IMG/VR virus record: IMGVR_UViG_3300049596_000436
Location: 1-32,407 of that record
Strand: one strand, 5' to 3'
Source of the DNA: a virus
DNA: 32,407 bases
In this document: in pieces, positions 1 to 8,009 of the stretch
Numbering within the stretch: position 1 is the stretch's first letter
Layout: each line of letters starts with the position of its first letter
Notes under the pieces: generated by a model
Database searches by the model: none
What the model saw: the letters and a program-made list of their open reading frames with translations, nothing else
Told to the model about the DNA's origin: nothing
Made by a program: the position numbers and the translations under genes

Positions 1-127
1 TATAACACATTTTATTAAGCATTATTTCCTGTAAAAATCTCGGAAATAAAGAAGTCGGTAAATTCTGCAATTGCATAGCCTCGCTACTAATACCCCTGTT
101 ACATACTTCATACGCTAAACTTTGATG
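1..127. repeat. Terminal direct repeat marking circular closure
   Basis: These 127 bases recur exactly at 32281-32407, the other end of the window. The length equals a common maximum assembler k-mer, and a gene is open across the join, so this is best read as the overlap of a circular or circularly permuted contig rather than a biological terminal repeat. The unique genome is then 32,280 bp. Confidence 0.95.
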
Positions 128-403
128 GTTCTTATGAGTACCGTCATAATACATAATTCCGTTATGGAATCTAAATATGTACCCACGATCAGCCTTATAT
201 CTAAGCATCAAGTCGTTTAACATTTGGTGTATTAATATACTATTCTTAATATCATGCTTTATTTCATCTTTCTTTACCTTACTTTCAACGACTACTGTAA
301 TTAATGACTTGTAATAAAACAAAATAAAACTAACGAATAGAAGTATTAAAAGTGTAAATTTCGCTTTTCTCAGTTGCTCTAAAATGTTTTTTATTTCGTT
401 CAT
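1..403 (-). CDS. GAF-like membrane-anchored protein, N-terminal part (gene crosses the circular join)
   Basis: ATG at 403. The frame is open to base 1 and continues at 32280 down to a TAA at 32072, giving 203 residues once the circle is closed. This part codes residues 1-134. Residues 1-14 are polar, about 16-40 form one hydrophobic membrane segment, and a lysine/glutamate-rich linker follows. The soluble domain begins with an FRFHNG motif and a YEVCNRGIS stretch, which resemble GAF-fold proteins I associate with many tailed phages. That assignment rests on motif memory, not a search. The gene lies between the last tail-region gene (415-639) and a holin-like gene, so it is expected to be late and membrane-located. 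No biochemical role is claimed. Confidence 0.75.
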   Translation of the reverse strand, partial: MNEIKNILEQLRKAKFTLLILLFVSFILFYYKSLITVVVESKVKKDEIKHDIKNSILIHQMLNDLMLRYKADRGYIFRFHNGIMYYDGTHKNHQSLAYEVCNRGISSEAMQLQNLPTSLFPRFLQEIMLNKMCY

Positions 404-414
404 TATATTACAAA

Positions 415-639
415 TTAAAAAGGAATGTTAGGAATAGTTACATCAAATTCTATTGGTTGTCCTAAAACATTTTCTAACTCTTCTACATATTGAATAAAGT
501 AAAATAACTCAATAGGTGCATAGTCATAATTAACCCAGTATAATGTATCTCCTTGGGGGTTTGGAAGTCCTTTATATGTTGCACATAATTGACGTGCATT
601 TATTGCTTCTTGTTCTGTTGTATATATATAGCCTAACAT
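415..639 (-). CDS. Small conserved phage protein (74 aa), unknown function
   Basis: ATG at 639, 74 residues. It starts with an aromatic YIYTTEQEAI segment followed by one Cys and several Trp/Tyr residues, and ends in IPNIPF. Short proteins with a similar TEQEA.. start are, from memory, common downstream of tail fibres in Bacteroidetes phages, but no function is known to me. It sits two bases after the adhesin gene (642-1520) and 11 bases before the GAF-like gene, in the same late transcription unit. No signal peptide or membrane segment is visible. Confidence 0.6.
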   Translation of the reverse strand: MLGYIYTTEQEAINARQLCATYKGLPNPQGDTLYWVNYDYAPIELFYFIQYVEELENVLGQPIEFDVTIPNIPF

Positions 640-641
640 AA

Positions 642-1520
642 TTAATAAATAGAATAAAATGAATTAATATTGCTTTCCATTGCTGACACGTTTGAGCTTT
701 CATCTGTTGGGTAAAGAATAACCTCCATTGATTTCATGTGAGCATAACCAGATAATGTATTCCTTTTTAAAGCACCAATAGTTAAATTGTTAATAACTAT
801 ATTACCAACTGATATGTTAAAATTACTAACTAAATTAATTGCATTTCTATTATTTGATGTGGTAGTGCCATTTGACCATTGAGATAGTAATTGTTTGCCT
901 GTTGTTGGCGTGCTAAATGAATTACTTTTAATTGTACAACCTGAGTCTCTCCATGAGAACCCGTGCAAAGTGTTGCTATCACTCCTAAACGGAATAATAA
1001 ATTCACAAGCAGATGGTCCTGATTCTCTCGAGATAGTTAAAGTTTCGTTATATCTTAAAGTGCTATATTCCAATACTTGATAAGTAGAGATAGGTTTGTT
1101 AGTTCCAGAAAAAACAGAGTTTAAAACAGTTAAATGGTCATCAACTCCATCAAATTGCATACATACACTTCCAGATGAAGTAATTAAACTACCAGAATTT
1201 ACAATCATTGGCTGATTTGAAAATGTTATCTGTTCAATATTTACAGAATTTCCGCTTTGATCATACCATTTTGTAATATAACCACTATTAGAGCCACAAT
1301 GACTAAGTAATGCTGTAGTATCTAATTGACCTGAAGAAGTAAAACCAATATCTGTAGACACGTTATCACTTGAGCGTCTTACACTAATTGCCGAACCTGT
1401 GTAAGCACTTCTTAATTTTCTTAACGAATAAGCCATGCTTGCACCGGTATATAAATCTAAAGGCGGTGTGTAAGTCATACCTACAGTACTCGAAATTATT
1501 CCATGAGTTGATATTATCAT
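642..1520 (-). CDS. Tail adhesin with concanavalin/arabinofuranosidase-like jelly-roll domain
   Basis: ATG at 1520, 292 residues. Residues about 28-112 carry the AYSLRKLRSAYTG, ISVRRSSDN, DIGF, ALLSHCGSNSGYITKWYDQSGN series that I recognise from the alpha-L-arabinofuranosidase-catalytic/LamG-like domain often found in phage tail tip and fibre proteins. Here such domains are usually carbohydrate-binding or structural, and I cannot show enzymatic residues. The remainder is beta-rich with Ser/Thr/Asn repeats. It follows the tail-fibre gene (1524-2843) by 3 bases, so a role in receptor or glycan recognition at the virion surface is a reasonable inference. Confidence 0.75.
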   Translation of the reverse strand: MIISTHGIISSTVGMTYTPPLDLYTGASMAYSLRKLRSAYTGSAISVRRSSDNVSTDIGFTSSGQLDTTALLSHCGSNSGYITKWYDQSGNSVNIEQITFSNQPMIVNSGSLITSSGSVCMQFDGVDDHLTVLNSVFSGTNKPISTYQVLEYSTLRYNETLTISRESGPSACEFIIPFRSDSNTLHGFSWRDSGCTIKSNSFSTPTTGKQLLSQWSNGTTTSNNRNAINLVSNFNISVGNIVINNLTIGALKRNTLSGYAHMKSMEVILYPTDESSNVSAMESNINSFYSIY

Positions 1521-1523
1521 AAT

Positions 1524-2843
1524 TTACGCTGTTAAATCACCACTAATATAAAACTCAGTTGCTGAAATTGCTATAATTGTAGCCAACGAATATTGTCCAG
1601 TCAATTTAAGCTTTCCGCTTGGACTTCTTAAAGTAACTCCAGCACCTGCTACGAATGTAACTTGACCAGCTCCATATTGAGATACTAAAATTTGATTCCC
1701 TGCAGTAAATACACCGCTATCAATTGTGTTATTAACAGGGGTTGCAGAATTATATTCAATCAACTTATTATTATCTCCAGCTACTAACGTATAAGATGCT
1801 GTTTTGCGGTCTAACGTAAGATTTTTAGTTGCTGCGTTGTCAATTGCTGTTAATTGAGCATCTGTAACAAATCTTTTATTTGAACTATCTGTAATATTAG
1901 CCGTTGTTGTAGTGTCACTATTTGCAACATTTGAAAGACCTACATCCGATTTAGTTACGTTGTGAGGGTTACTACTAGTTAATTGCGAGTGATCGTATGC
2001 AATCTTACCTCTATCCCCTCTGTAAGCACTTGCAGAAGTTTCGCCTAATGCTAAAGAAGGGCTAATTTCTACGTAAGTACTACCGCCCCAACGATAAGTA
2101 AGGTTGGTATCTAAAGCAATGTATATCTTTCCGCTTTCACCCGTAACAGGAAATGCAGATAAATTCGCATATTCTACAACGTCATCAACAAATGAAGGTA
2201 ACTGAGCAGAAGGAACTTTACCATTAGAATCTAATTCAGCTAAACCATTATTGGCACCTTTTAAATCAGTTGTTAAAAACGTGCCGTAAATATTTGTGCC
2301 ACCTCTTTTAATACTATATATAATACGAATTGGATCTAAATTTACCAATGTAGCGTAAATGTAATTATCTTGACCTGTTATATAAGGTAAAGAATCAGCA
2401 GATTTTGTAAATTCACTCGTGAATGTAGGTGCAACACTATCATTATGCAACATAACCGAAGTTACATTACTATACATTGTAGGCTCAACATATACACCAA
2501 TGTTACCTGTTAATGGATTGTATGATAATCCAGAACCACTTATTGCGTGGAATGTTTTTTTATTAAATTTAAAATTTAAGTCGGCAGATTGTGCAGAGTA
2601 AATAGTTTCTTTTTCAGCTAATTTTGGAACTGTTGGACTATCCGCTGTACCTGCTAAATCACCGGTTAATCTAACCTTTCCTTTAACTAACGTCGTCGCA
2701 TCGGGTGTGCTTGCATTACTTACTGCTGTATCAACATAATTCTGTTGTGCTGTTGATATTGGTTTATTCAAATCGCTTGTATTATCTACATTATTAAGAC
2801 CTAAATCGACTTTACTAATGTTAATATTAATTGTATTTGCCAT
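1524..2843 (-). CDS. Tail fibre protein
   Basis: ATG at 2843, 439 residues. Two related segments, near residue 11 (KVDLGLNNVDNTSDLNKPIS) and near residue 299 (SDVGLSNVANSDTTT), match the repeat typical of phage tail and head fibres. Between them is a SLALGETSASAYRGDRGKIAYDHS segment, also common in phage fibres of Bacteroidetes and Firmicutes. The C-terminal ~100 residues are beta-rich, resembling a trimeric fibre tip. It lies between the connector-type genes (2847-3985) and the adhesin gene. The fibre assignment is firm by repeat type; the receptor is unknown. Confidence 0.8.
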   Translation of the reverse strand: MANTININISKVDLGLNNVDNTSDLNKPISTAQQNYVDTAVSNASTPDATTLVKGKVRLTGDLAGTADSPTVPKLAEKETIYSAQSADLNFKFNKKTFHAISGSGLSYNPLTGNIGVYVEPTMYSNVTSVMLHNDSVAPTFTSEFTKSADSLPYITGQDNYIYATLVNLDPIRIIYSIKRGGTNIYGTFLTTDLKGANNGLAELDSNGKVPSAQLPSFVDDVVEYANLSAFPVTGESGKIYIALDTNLTYRWGGSTYVEISPSLALGETSASAYRGDRGKIAYDHSQLTSSNPHNVTKSDVGLSNVANSDTTTTANITDSSNKRFVTDAQLTAIDNAATKNLTLDRKTASYTLVAGDNNKLIEYNSATPVNNTIDSGVFTAGNQILVSQYGAGQVTFVAGAGVTLRSPSGKLKLTGQYSLATIIAISATEFYISGDLTA

Positions 2844-2846
2844 AAT

Positions 2847-3467
2847 TTAATTATCTAAAGTTATTAATGTTACATCTTCTTTATAATTCGTATTTACATA
2901 CACCTCAAAAATCATATCTTCTAATTCGTAGGTTGATCCACTCGGTGCTGAAACACTAAATGTACCGTTACTATTTACGATTAAAACAGGATCACAACCT
3001 ACACTTCCATTTCCTCCGAAATCATACCCATTCAAAGGTAGTTCACAAATACCGTTAGTGTCTCTAAGTTCAATTGTTACATTCATTACGTGACCAGCAA
3101 CCTCATCTTTACCTCTTTCAACAAACGAAGTAACGTTTCCTTGTGTAACACGTCCTAAAACTTGCCACCTTTGGGATTTCTTCATTATATTAAAGATATC
3201 TCTGCAGATCTGAAGCGTGTCCGATTTAGTTTCTATTAAATTAGAATTGTCCTTGTATACCTTATCTGCTACAATAATGAATAATTGAACGCTAGTGTTA
3301 GAAATATTAATAGAACCGTTGTTATAATCACATACGAGCAATGGATATTCTAATTCACGATTTTGCAAAGCCAAATTAAACTCACCAAAGTAGTAAGAAT
3401 TCAATTGATAGTGTGAATCTTGAATTGCTTTAAGTTCCGCAGAAAGTTGGTTTATACTTGTTATCAT
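2847..3467 (-). CDS. Tail terminator/tail completion-like protein
   Basis: ATG at 3467, overlapping the stop of the upstream gene as ATGA. 206 residues. The N-terminal half (INQLSAELKAIQDSHYQLNSYYFGEF, then EYPLLVCDY) resembles Bacteroidetes siphophage proteins found beside the connector and commonly annotated as tail completion or terminator proteins. The C-terminal ~60 residues (GCDPVLIVNSNGTFSVSAPSGSTYELED) look like an added beta domain. The neighbours, a connector-like gene upstream and the tail fibre downstream, fit a neck role. The exact role is inference. Confidence 0.55.
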   Translation of the reverse strand: MITSINQLSAELKAIQDSHYQLNSYYFGEFNLALQNRELEYPLLVCDYNNGSINISNTSVQLFIIVADKVYKDNSNLIETKSDTLQICRDIFNIMKKSQRWQVLGRVTQGNVTSFVERGKDEVAGHVMNVTIELRDTNGICELPLNGYDFGGNGSVGCDPVLIVNSNGTFSVSAPSGSTYELEDMIFEVYVNTNYKEDVTLITLDN

Positions 3468-3985
3468 GCAAAATTGATATTAGTATCTGAAAAACCTCTA
3501 TCTGGATTGATTTGGTTTAAGTCATCACAAGGATATAAATAATCATAATATGAAGTATATTCAGGATAAACCGTATAATTCAATTTTAAGAACCTAATCA
3601 ACCTTTCACGATAGAAATTATAGTCTTTATTTAAAGAGTTGCTTAAACGGTTTAATTCGTCCTCGTTTACTGTGTTAACACCATCCGAACTTACTCGAGC
3701 TACTCCGATTTGTCTAATCTCTAAAGTTGTCATATCTGTTGCTCTTTTTTCAACTGCAGCAACTAAGCAAGGACTAATATAAGTATCTAATAATAATACC
3801 TCATCAGCATTAAGATCGTCATTATCTACACCTGTTAAAAGTCTATTAAATAATTGACTCCCTAAAATAGACTCTAGTACCGTATCTTGTACCCTAGTAA
3901 TTAAAGTTGAGAGCAATAAATCATCTACATTTGAAGAAATATAAGATAACGCTTTTAGGTTTGTTGTGCTTATTAAATGTGCCAT
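3464..3985 (-). CDS. Head-tail connector-like protein
   Basis: ATG at 3985, three bases after the portal stop; 173 residues. It is predicted mostly helical, starting with LISTTNLKALSYISSNVDDLLLSTLITRVQDTVLESILGS. This recalls gp6-like head-tail adaptor/DUF6712-type proteins, which begin with a helical bundle and a short 'leading to a single site' motif (SQLFNRLL). Location directly after the portal supports a connector in the neck. I see no catalytic motif. Confidence 0.55.
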   Translation of the reverse strand: MAHLISTTNLKALSYISSNVDDLLLSTLITRVQDTVLESILGSQLFNRLLTGVDNDDLNADEVLLLDTYISPCLVAAVEKRATDMTTLEIRQIGVARVSSDGVNTVNEDELNRLSNSLNKDYNFYRERLIRFLKLNYTVYPEYTSYYDYLYPCDDLNQINPDRGFSDTNINFA

Positions 3986-3988
3986 AAC

Positions 3989-5878
3989 TTATCTTTTTTC
4001 AATTATCGTTTGATACCACGTGTGCCTGCACGAAGGTGTATGTACTTTTGTTTCTGGATTAGTATACCAGCCCCCTTTGTATTCCCAAACATTCCTATCT
4101 ATTCCGTTAGCTTTTAACCTTGCTGTAATTTGGTTTATTTCTTCACGTGTGAACACTCTTTTTAAGTCTAGTAGATTTTTACAGAATGGTCTACTTTCAC
4201 CTTTTAACGGTGGTATTCCCTCACGTTCACGGTATTGGTAAACGACCTCGAATGATACTTCTCCAACGTTTGTTTTACCTTTTGGAGTTAACTCAAAGCC
4301 TTTAATCATTCCTAATTTTTCAAGCTCTACTAATTGACGAGATACATACGTTGCACCCTTATCAATAGCTTTTACGATTGATCCGTAACTTTCACCGTTG
4401 TTAATCATTTCAACTATCTTCAACTGGTCTTGTGTTAAGTCGTTAGCAAATGAATATTTTGAAAGTAATTCCTTTTCGGACATTTCAAGTTTAGTAAAGT
4501 CTTTAACCTCTTGTGAAAATACTTCTTTGTAATCTGTACGCCCTAACTCAGAAAACCAACTAATTACAGTCTCATCACTTAATTCTGTTGAGAATGTAGT
4601 TGGTGTGCTTACAATTACGTCACCATTTGGTAAAGGTGCGAGACCAGCCAAAGCCCTTTGCTCGTTAATCGTTAAATTTTTCAATACCGCATTTGCTAAT
4701 AGTGGACTCATTTTATTAAGTGAGTCTGCAACGATTGATTTAGAATCTGGTTCTTGTGATAAACTCAAAGGTTTACTTATAAAGAAAATATCCCCATAAA
4801 AATTATTAAGTGTATAATGAGCGTATTCTAGTGCGTCGGTAATTATCTTTTGCCTTTCCAAAGCGTAATTATTCATAAATAATTGATACGCTGTTTCAAG
4901 TTCTTGAGAACCTCCTAATTGACCAGCCGTTTTAATTGAAAATAAAGTCGGACTTATTACACTATGACCTACCATAATGTCATCTATTATGCTTTCTTGA
5001 GTTAATAAGTAACGTTGGTCTAAGTTATTCCCATTTATTTGAGTAACCGTTGGTGCGTTTTCGCTACCTCTAGAGAAAGTTACTACGATACCTCCTTGCT
5101 TATCTCTGTCGGTTGCGTCTCCCTTTAATTGGTTTATTAGTTTTTTCTTATCGTGTTCGTTATCTGGTGCGCCTGTTGGTATATTAATCATTGTGCCACC
5201 TTTGAAACTATTCACTACCTCAGAATATCTGAAATAGTTCATTTCAATTGATGCCATTATTGATTTAATTGCACCAGAATAGGAAGGAATAGGATAAACC
5301 GATTTAGTTAGTAGACCTGTTTTTTCGTCCAAAATATGCTGTTTACTACGTGAACTAACATATAATAAACATTCTTTATCTTCTAGGCTTAAATCTTCAA
5401 TATTCTTGATCTTTTTAAATCCTGTTTTTTCCTCTGTTTGGTTTCTTTCTTTCCAATTCTCTGAGTAATAAAAGAAACTAGAATCTTCCCCTTTACGTAT
5501 CAATTCACTAGAGACTGGATGAGCATCCCAAAACTTTGAAACAGGATTTTTTCTAAACATAATAGCAAATGAATCTAATAATTCAAAATCTTTTGCTACC
5601 ATCAAAGAAATCTCATCTAAGCTAAAAGGTGCGTTTCCATTTTTTTTGATTAACTCCCATTTAGGCAAATCAGTTGTTTGAGCATCTAATCCACTTGAAG
5701 CAATATATTTCACCTTAGAGTTAACTATACCGCCGTGAATAGAACTATTGTAATAAAGCCCTATTAAAAATTGTGGATAGTCGTTATTATCCCCCCAACT
5801 TATCCAACTTTGACCAGCTTTCTGTTTCTCCACAGGAAGTGGAATTTTAGCCTCACGAAATATGTAGTTATCACTCAT
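3989..5878 (-). CDS. Portal protein with C-terminal winged-helix and Mu-F-like domains
   Basis: ATG at 5878, overlapping the preceding gene by 8 bases; 629 residues. Residues about 1-430 look like a Bacteroidetes phage portal: a SWISWGDNNDYPQFLIGLYY start, the PVSSELIRKG segment, and a stem/crown region with QLGGSQELETAYQLFMNNY, which form the dodecameric DNA channel at one capsid vertex. Residues about 481-535 (LTQDQLKIVEMINNG, then YVSRQLVELEKLGMIKG) have the helix-turn-helix-wing pattern of a winged helix. The last ~75 residues (SRPFC near 562, GGWYTNP near 602, PSCRHTW near 615) resemble the C-terminal motif of Mu gpF-type head morphogenesis proteins. So portal and minor-head functions appear fused, with a DNA-binding-like insert. 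Lies downstream of the capsid gene, an unusual order. Confidence 0.85.
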   Translation of the reverse strand: MSDNYIFREAKIPLPVEKQKAGQSWISWGDNNDYPQFLIGLYYNSSIHGGIVNSKVKYIASSGLDAQTTDLPKWELIKKNGNAPFSLDEISLMVAKDFELLDSFAIMFRKNPVSKFWDAHPVSSELIRKGEDSSFFYYSENWKERNQTEEKTGFKKIKNIEDLSLEDKECLLYVSSRSKQHILDEKTGLLTKSVYPIPSYSGAIKSIMASIEMNYFRYSEVVNSFKGGTMINIPTGAPDNEHDKKKLINQLKGDATDRDKQGGIVVTFSRGSENAPTVTQINGNNLDQRYLLTQESIIDDIMVGHSVISPTLFSIKTAGQLGGSQELETAYQLFMNNYALERQKIITDALEYAHYTLNNFYGDIFFISKPLSLSQEPDSKSIVADSLNKMSPLLANAVLKNLTINEQRALAGLAPLPNGDVIVSTPTTFSTELSDETVISWFSELGRTDYKEVFSQEVKDFTKLEMSEKELLSKYSFANDLTQDQLKIVEMINNGESYGSIVKAIDKGATYVSRQLVELEKLGMIKGFELTPKGKTNVGEVSFEVVYQYREREGIPPLKGESRPFCKNLLDLKRVFTREEINQITARLKANGIDRNVWEYKGGWYTNPETKVHTPSCRHTWYQTIIEKR

Positions 5879-6242
5879 AGATGTTCTTTATTGTTGTTGT
5901 TTGCGTGAATGTAGGAATAGCAACTGAATCAGTTTTAACCCTTGCTTTACCTTGTTCACATAAAAATCCTAGATTATAGTTTTCTTCCCCTGTTATTTCC
6001 ATTTGATAAACGTAATATTGATAATCACCCAAAGGTAAAGTGATACTAGTACCCTCATATAGATTAAATAGATTAAAACGTTTCTTTGTAGTGGATAAAT
6101 CGGTAAGATTGCAGAAATATTCTTTCTTTGATTGTTCATTTACAAACCTAAACAACCATGTCTCAGGGTAGTTATCATTCATTTTCTCGTTAAGAGTCAA
6201 ACAAATGCTATTGTTTTGGTTTTTTTCGACTAGAAAGAACAC
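5871..6242 (-). CDS. Virion-region protein (123 aa), unknown function, GTG start
   Basis: GTG at 6242 is the chosen start, because the conserved-looking core (NNSICLTLNEKM) begins only a few residues later and no in-frame ATG precedes it. It overlaps the 63-aa gene upstream by 35 bases and the portal gene by 8. The sequence is beta-rich, with a D.S..KRFNLF.LYEG..ITLPLGDYQYYVYQM core. I associate this pattern with a small family sited next to head/tail genes in Bacteroidetes phages, and it may be a decoration or minor structural protein. No function is established from sequence alone. Confidence 0.6.
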   Translation of the reverse strand: MFFLVEKNQNNSICLTLNEKMNDNYPETWLFRFVNEQSKKEYFCNLTDLSTTKKRFNLFNLYEGTSITLPLGDYQYYVYQMEITGEENYNLGFLCEQGKARVKTDSVAIPTFTQTTTIKNIYE

Positions 6243-6399
6243 GTTTTTGTGGTTTTGTTTCGTTAAAGTTAGTAATTTCTACAAAAATATTAGGGCAAAA
6301 TTTAAATAAAATATCTTTATTTTCTTCATTTGCCACTAAAAAACCTTTAATTCGGTCAATCCAGACACTTTTTTCTTTAAATTCTTCTTTGTATTCCAT
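6208..6399 (-). CDS. Small protein (63 aa), unknown function
   Basis: ATG at 6399, 14 bases downstream of a strong terminator hairpin (6413-6437), so its expression depends on read-through or processing. The N-terminal half is charged, a hydrophobic ILFKFCPNIFVEI core follows, and the C-terminus is very basic (about 8 Lys/Arg in the last 16 residues). It overlaps the next gene by 35 bases. I recognise the 'FKFCPNIFV' style from small proteins between tail-tube and portal genes in related phages but know no role. Confidence 0.55.
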   Translation of the reverse strand: MEYKEEFKEKSVWIDRIKGFLVANEENKDILFKFCPNIFVEITNFNETKPQKRVLSSRKKPKQ

Positions 6400-6412
6400 G
6401 ATTTTAAGTATT

Positions 6413-6437
6413 AAAAAAGGGTAGCCGAAACTACCCT
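6413..6437 (-). terminator. Intrinsic terminator after the tail-tube gene
   Basis: On the minus strand AGGGTAG (6437-6431), loop TTTCGG, CTACCCT (6424-6418), then a T-run to 6413. The 7-bp stem plus U-tract is a classic intrinsic terminator. It sits 24 bases after the tail-tube stop and just upstream of the 63-aa gene, and its loop is the same as that of the terminator at 31307-31332. Confidence 0.9.
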
Positions 6438-6460
6438 AATTCTATTTAACATAATAATTA

Positions 6461-6985
6461 TTACGATAACAATGTTAAAACGATAGCATCACTTACTTTT
6501 GGAGCGTTTTTCTTCTCACGTCCTGAGAAAGTTAAAGTTACACCGTTCATATCGTCGAACTTCACTCCTGATGTTCGATTGAACAAGAACTTACAACCGT
6601 TGTCGATACCTAAAATTTCGTTTGTACCATCGTTTAATTTAGCAATAATACAAACTCGATCCTTAGAAAGGTCTTCTAATTGTTGAATCATTGTAGCAGT
6701 GTTACCAGCTAGTTTAATGTTACCAGTGATTTCAAAACCAGTAGAGGCATTCTCACGAGAACCAATAGCATTAACAGTAAAATCAGACATTTCAGCGTCT
6801 ACAGTAACCGTATAAAACAATTTAGCTCCTACGTTTGCCATAGCTGAAACGGTTCCATCCGTACGTGTATACGTATAGTTTGCAGCTCCTGTAGTTTCAT
6901 CTCTCAAAGACCCTATGTAAAGTGTCGCAACACCACCGCTAGAGTCACAATTTAAGGCATTAAAGCCCGCACTTAATTCGCACAT
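6461..6985 (-). CDS. Major tail tube-like protein
   Basis: ATG at 6985, 174 residues. It is beta-rich, starts with MCELSAGFNALNCDSSGGVATLYIG, and has a central GFEITGNIKLAGNT segment and a C-terminal VTLTFSGREKKNAPKV strand. The 'C.L..GF...C.SSGGV..LY' opening matches, from memory, tail-tube or major tail proteins of Bacteroidetes siphophages. It would polymerise into the tail tube around the tape measure. Terminators on both sides (7000-7021 and 6413-6437) suggest separate control of a highly expressed product, which fits a major structural protein. It could instead be a second abundant capsid component. Confidence 0.65.
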   Translation of the reverse strand: MCELSAGFNALNCDSSGGVATLYIGSLRDETTGAANYTYTRTDGTVSAMANVGAKLFYTVTVDAEMSDFTVNAIGSRENASTGFEITGNIKLAGNTATMIQQLEDLSKDRVCIIAKLNDGTNEILGIDNGCKFLFNRTSGVKFDDMNGVTLTFSGREKKNAPKVSDAIVLTLLS

Positions 6986-6999
6986 GTTTATAATATTTT

Positions 7000-7021
7000 A
7001 AAAAGGGGCTTTTACACCCCT
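7000..7021 (-). terminator. Intrinsic terminator after the major capsid gene
   Basis: On the minus strand AGGGG (7021-7017), an 8-base loop, CCCCT (7008-7004), then T's to 7000. The stem is short (5 bp) but GC-rich and sits 12 bases after the capsid stop, before the tail-tube gene. It is likely a partial terminator that lowers downstream transcription relative to the capsid gene. Confidence 0.7.
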
Positions 7022-7032
7022 AAGATTAATAA

Positions 7033-8001
7033 TTAAGCTCTTTTAACTCTTACAAAGTATTGAGGGAATACATATTGAACTCCTAATCTAAAAGAAGTAT
7101 CTACCTTCAATTTTTCGTTATAAGCGTCGTATTTAATATCAAAATTCTCATCTTCACGTGCATCAACACCCAAAAACACTAATGCTGTAGGAATTGCAAA
7201 GATTTCGTTTTGACCGTCTAATGCAGGTACAGTGATAACCTCTACGTTAGTTTGTGGTAAAATGAAACGAATAGAACCACCTTCGCTTGTGTATTGAATA
7301 CGATCATAAGCGTTTGCTGTGTTCCATTCAGAAATGATAGCCAAAGCCTCAGTTCTACCTGTGTATAAAGCGATTTCCATTTGATTGTCGAAAATCTCAG
7401 CAGGAATCTTAGTGAAAACCTCGTATGCAGCTGAATAAGCATTTGAAGTAGTCAAAGTAGCAAATGTAGTTGTAGTTTTCAATACCGCTGTATCTGCTTT
7501 CAATGCTTTAACTAACCCGTCAAAATGAACTAACTCAGTATCTAATGAAGTAGTGTCACCTAACCATACTAAACGCTCAGCTTTTTTCTGTAATTGTTTA
7601 GTTAAGTATGCCATAAGGATAGTTTCAAGTGGTGCAGGAAGTTGACCTTCTTGGTTTTTCATTCCTAAAGCATTCAACACTTGAGTCATTTTAGTGTTTA
7701 AAGTCTCATTACAAAACTCAACACCCATATACAAAGGTTTAGTTGTTAATACTTTCTCAGTGAAAACAACAGATCCATCTGGTGAAGGAGTACAAGCTGC
7801 TTTTGCCTGTAACGCTACAGATGAAGATAATAAAGCGATTTCACGTGAACCTTTAACACCTTCTTCTAACATTAATTTTTCTAAGAATCTAGAAGTTGCT
7901 ACTAAATCAGGTGTGATGTTTGGAAGGTTGTTATCTTTCCATGCTGCTAATCCAGATACATCATATCCAAATTTTTCTTTTAATGTTCTTTTAATTGACA
8001 T
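7033..8001 (-). CDS. Major capsid protein (HK97 fold)
   Basis: ATG at 8001, 322 residues, a typical HK97-fold length without a long delta domain. It follows a protease and a scaffold gene, the usual assembly trio. Sequence signs include a helical N-arm (residues 1-45), a long central spine-helix candidate (LETILMAYLTKQLQKKAERLVWLGD), the IPAEIFDN..MEIALYTGRTEALAI P-domain style segment, and a C-terminal DIKYDAYNEKLKVDTSFRLGVQYVFPQYFV strand pair common to phage capsids of this group. It builds the icosahedral shell. Confidence 0.85.
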   Translation of the reverse strand: MSIKRTLKEKFGYDVSGLAAWKDNNLPNITPDLVATSRFLEKLMLEEGVKGSREIALLSSSVALQAKAACTPSPDGSVVFTEKVLTTKPLYMGVEFCNETLNTKMTQVLNALGMKNQEGQLPAPLETILMAYLTKQLQKKAERLVWLGDTTSLDTELVHFDGLVKALKADTAVLKTTTTFATLTTSNAYSAAYEVFTKIPAEIFDNQMEIALYTGRTEALAIISEWNTANAYDRIQYTSEGGSIRFILPQTNVEVITVPALDGQNEIFAIPTALVFLGVDAREDENFDIKYDAYNEKLKVDTSFRLGVQYVFPQYFVRVKRA

Positions 8002-8009
8002 TTTGATTT

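Noticed and set aside
415-639. C-terminal IPNIPF as a third SSB-like tip
   Set aside because: No acidic residues next to the PF and a tail-region gene; likely chance.
6208-6242. A-run (seven A's on the minus strand) as a frameshift site joining the 63-aa and 123-aa genes
   Set aside because: The 123-aa frame is +1 relative to the 63-aa frame, so a -1 slip does not join them, and a GTG start explains the second gene.
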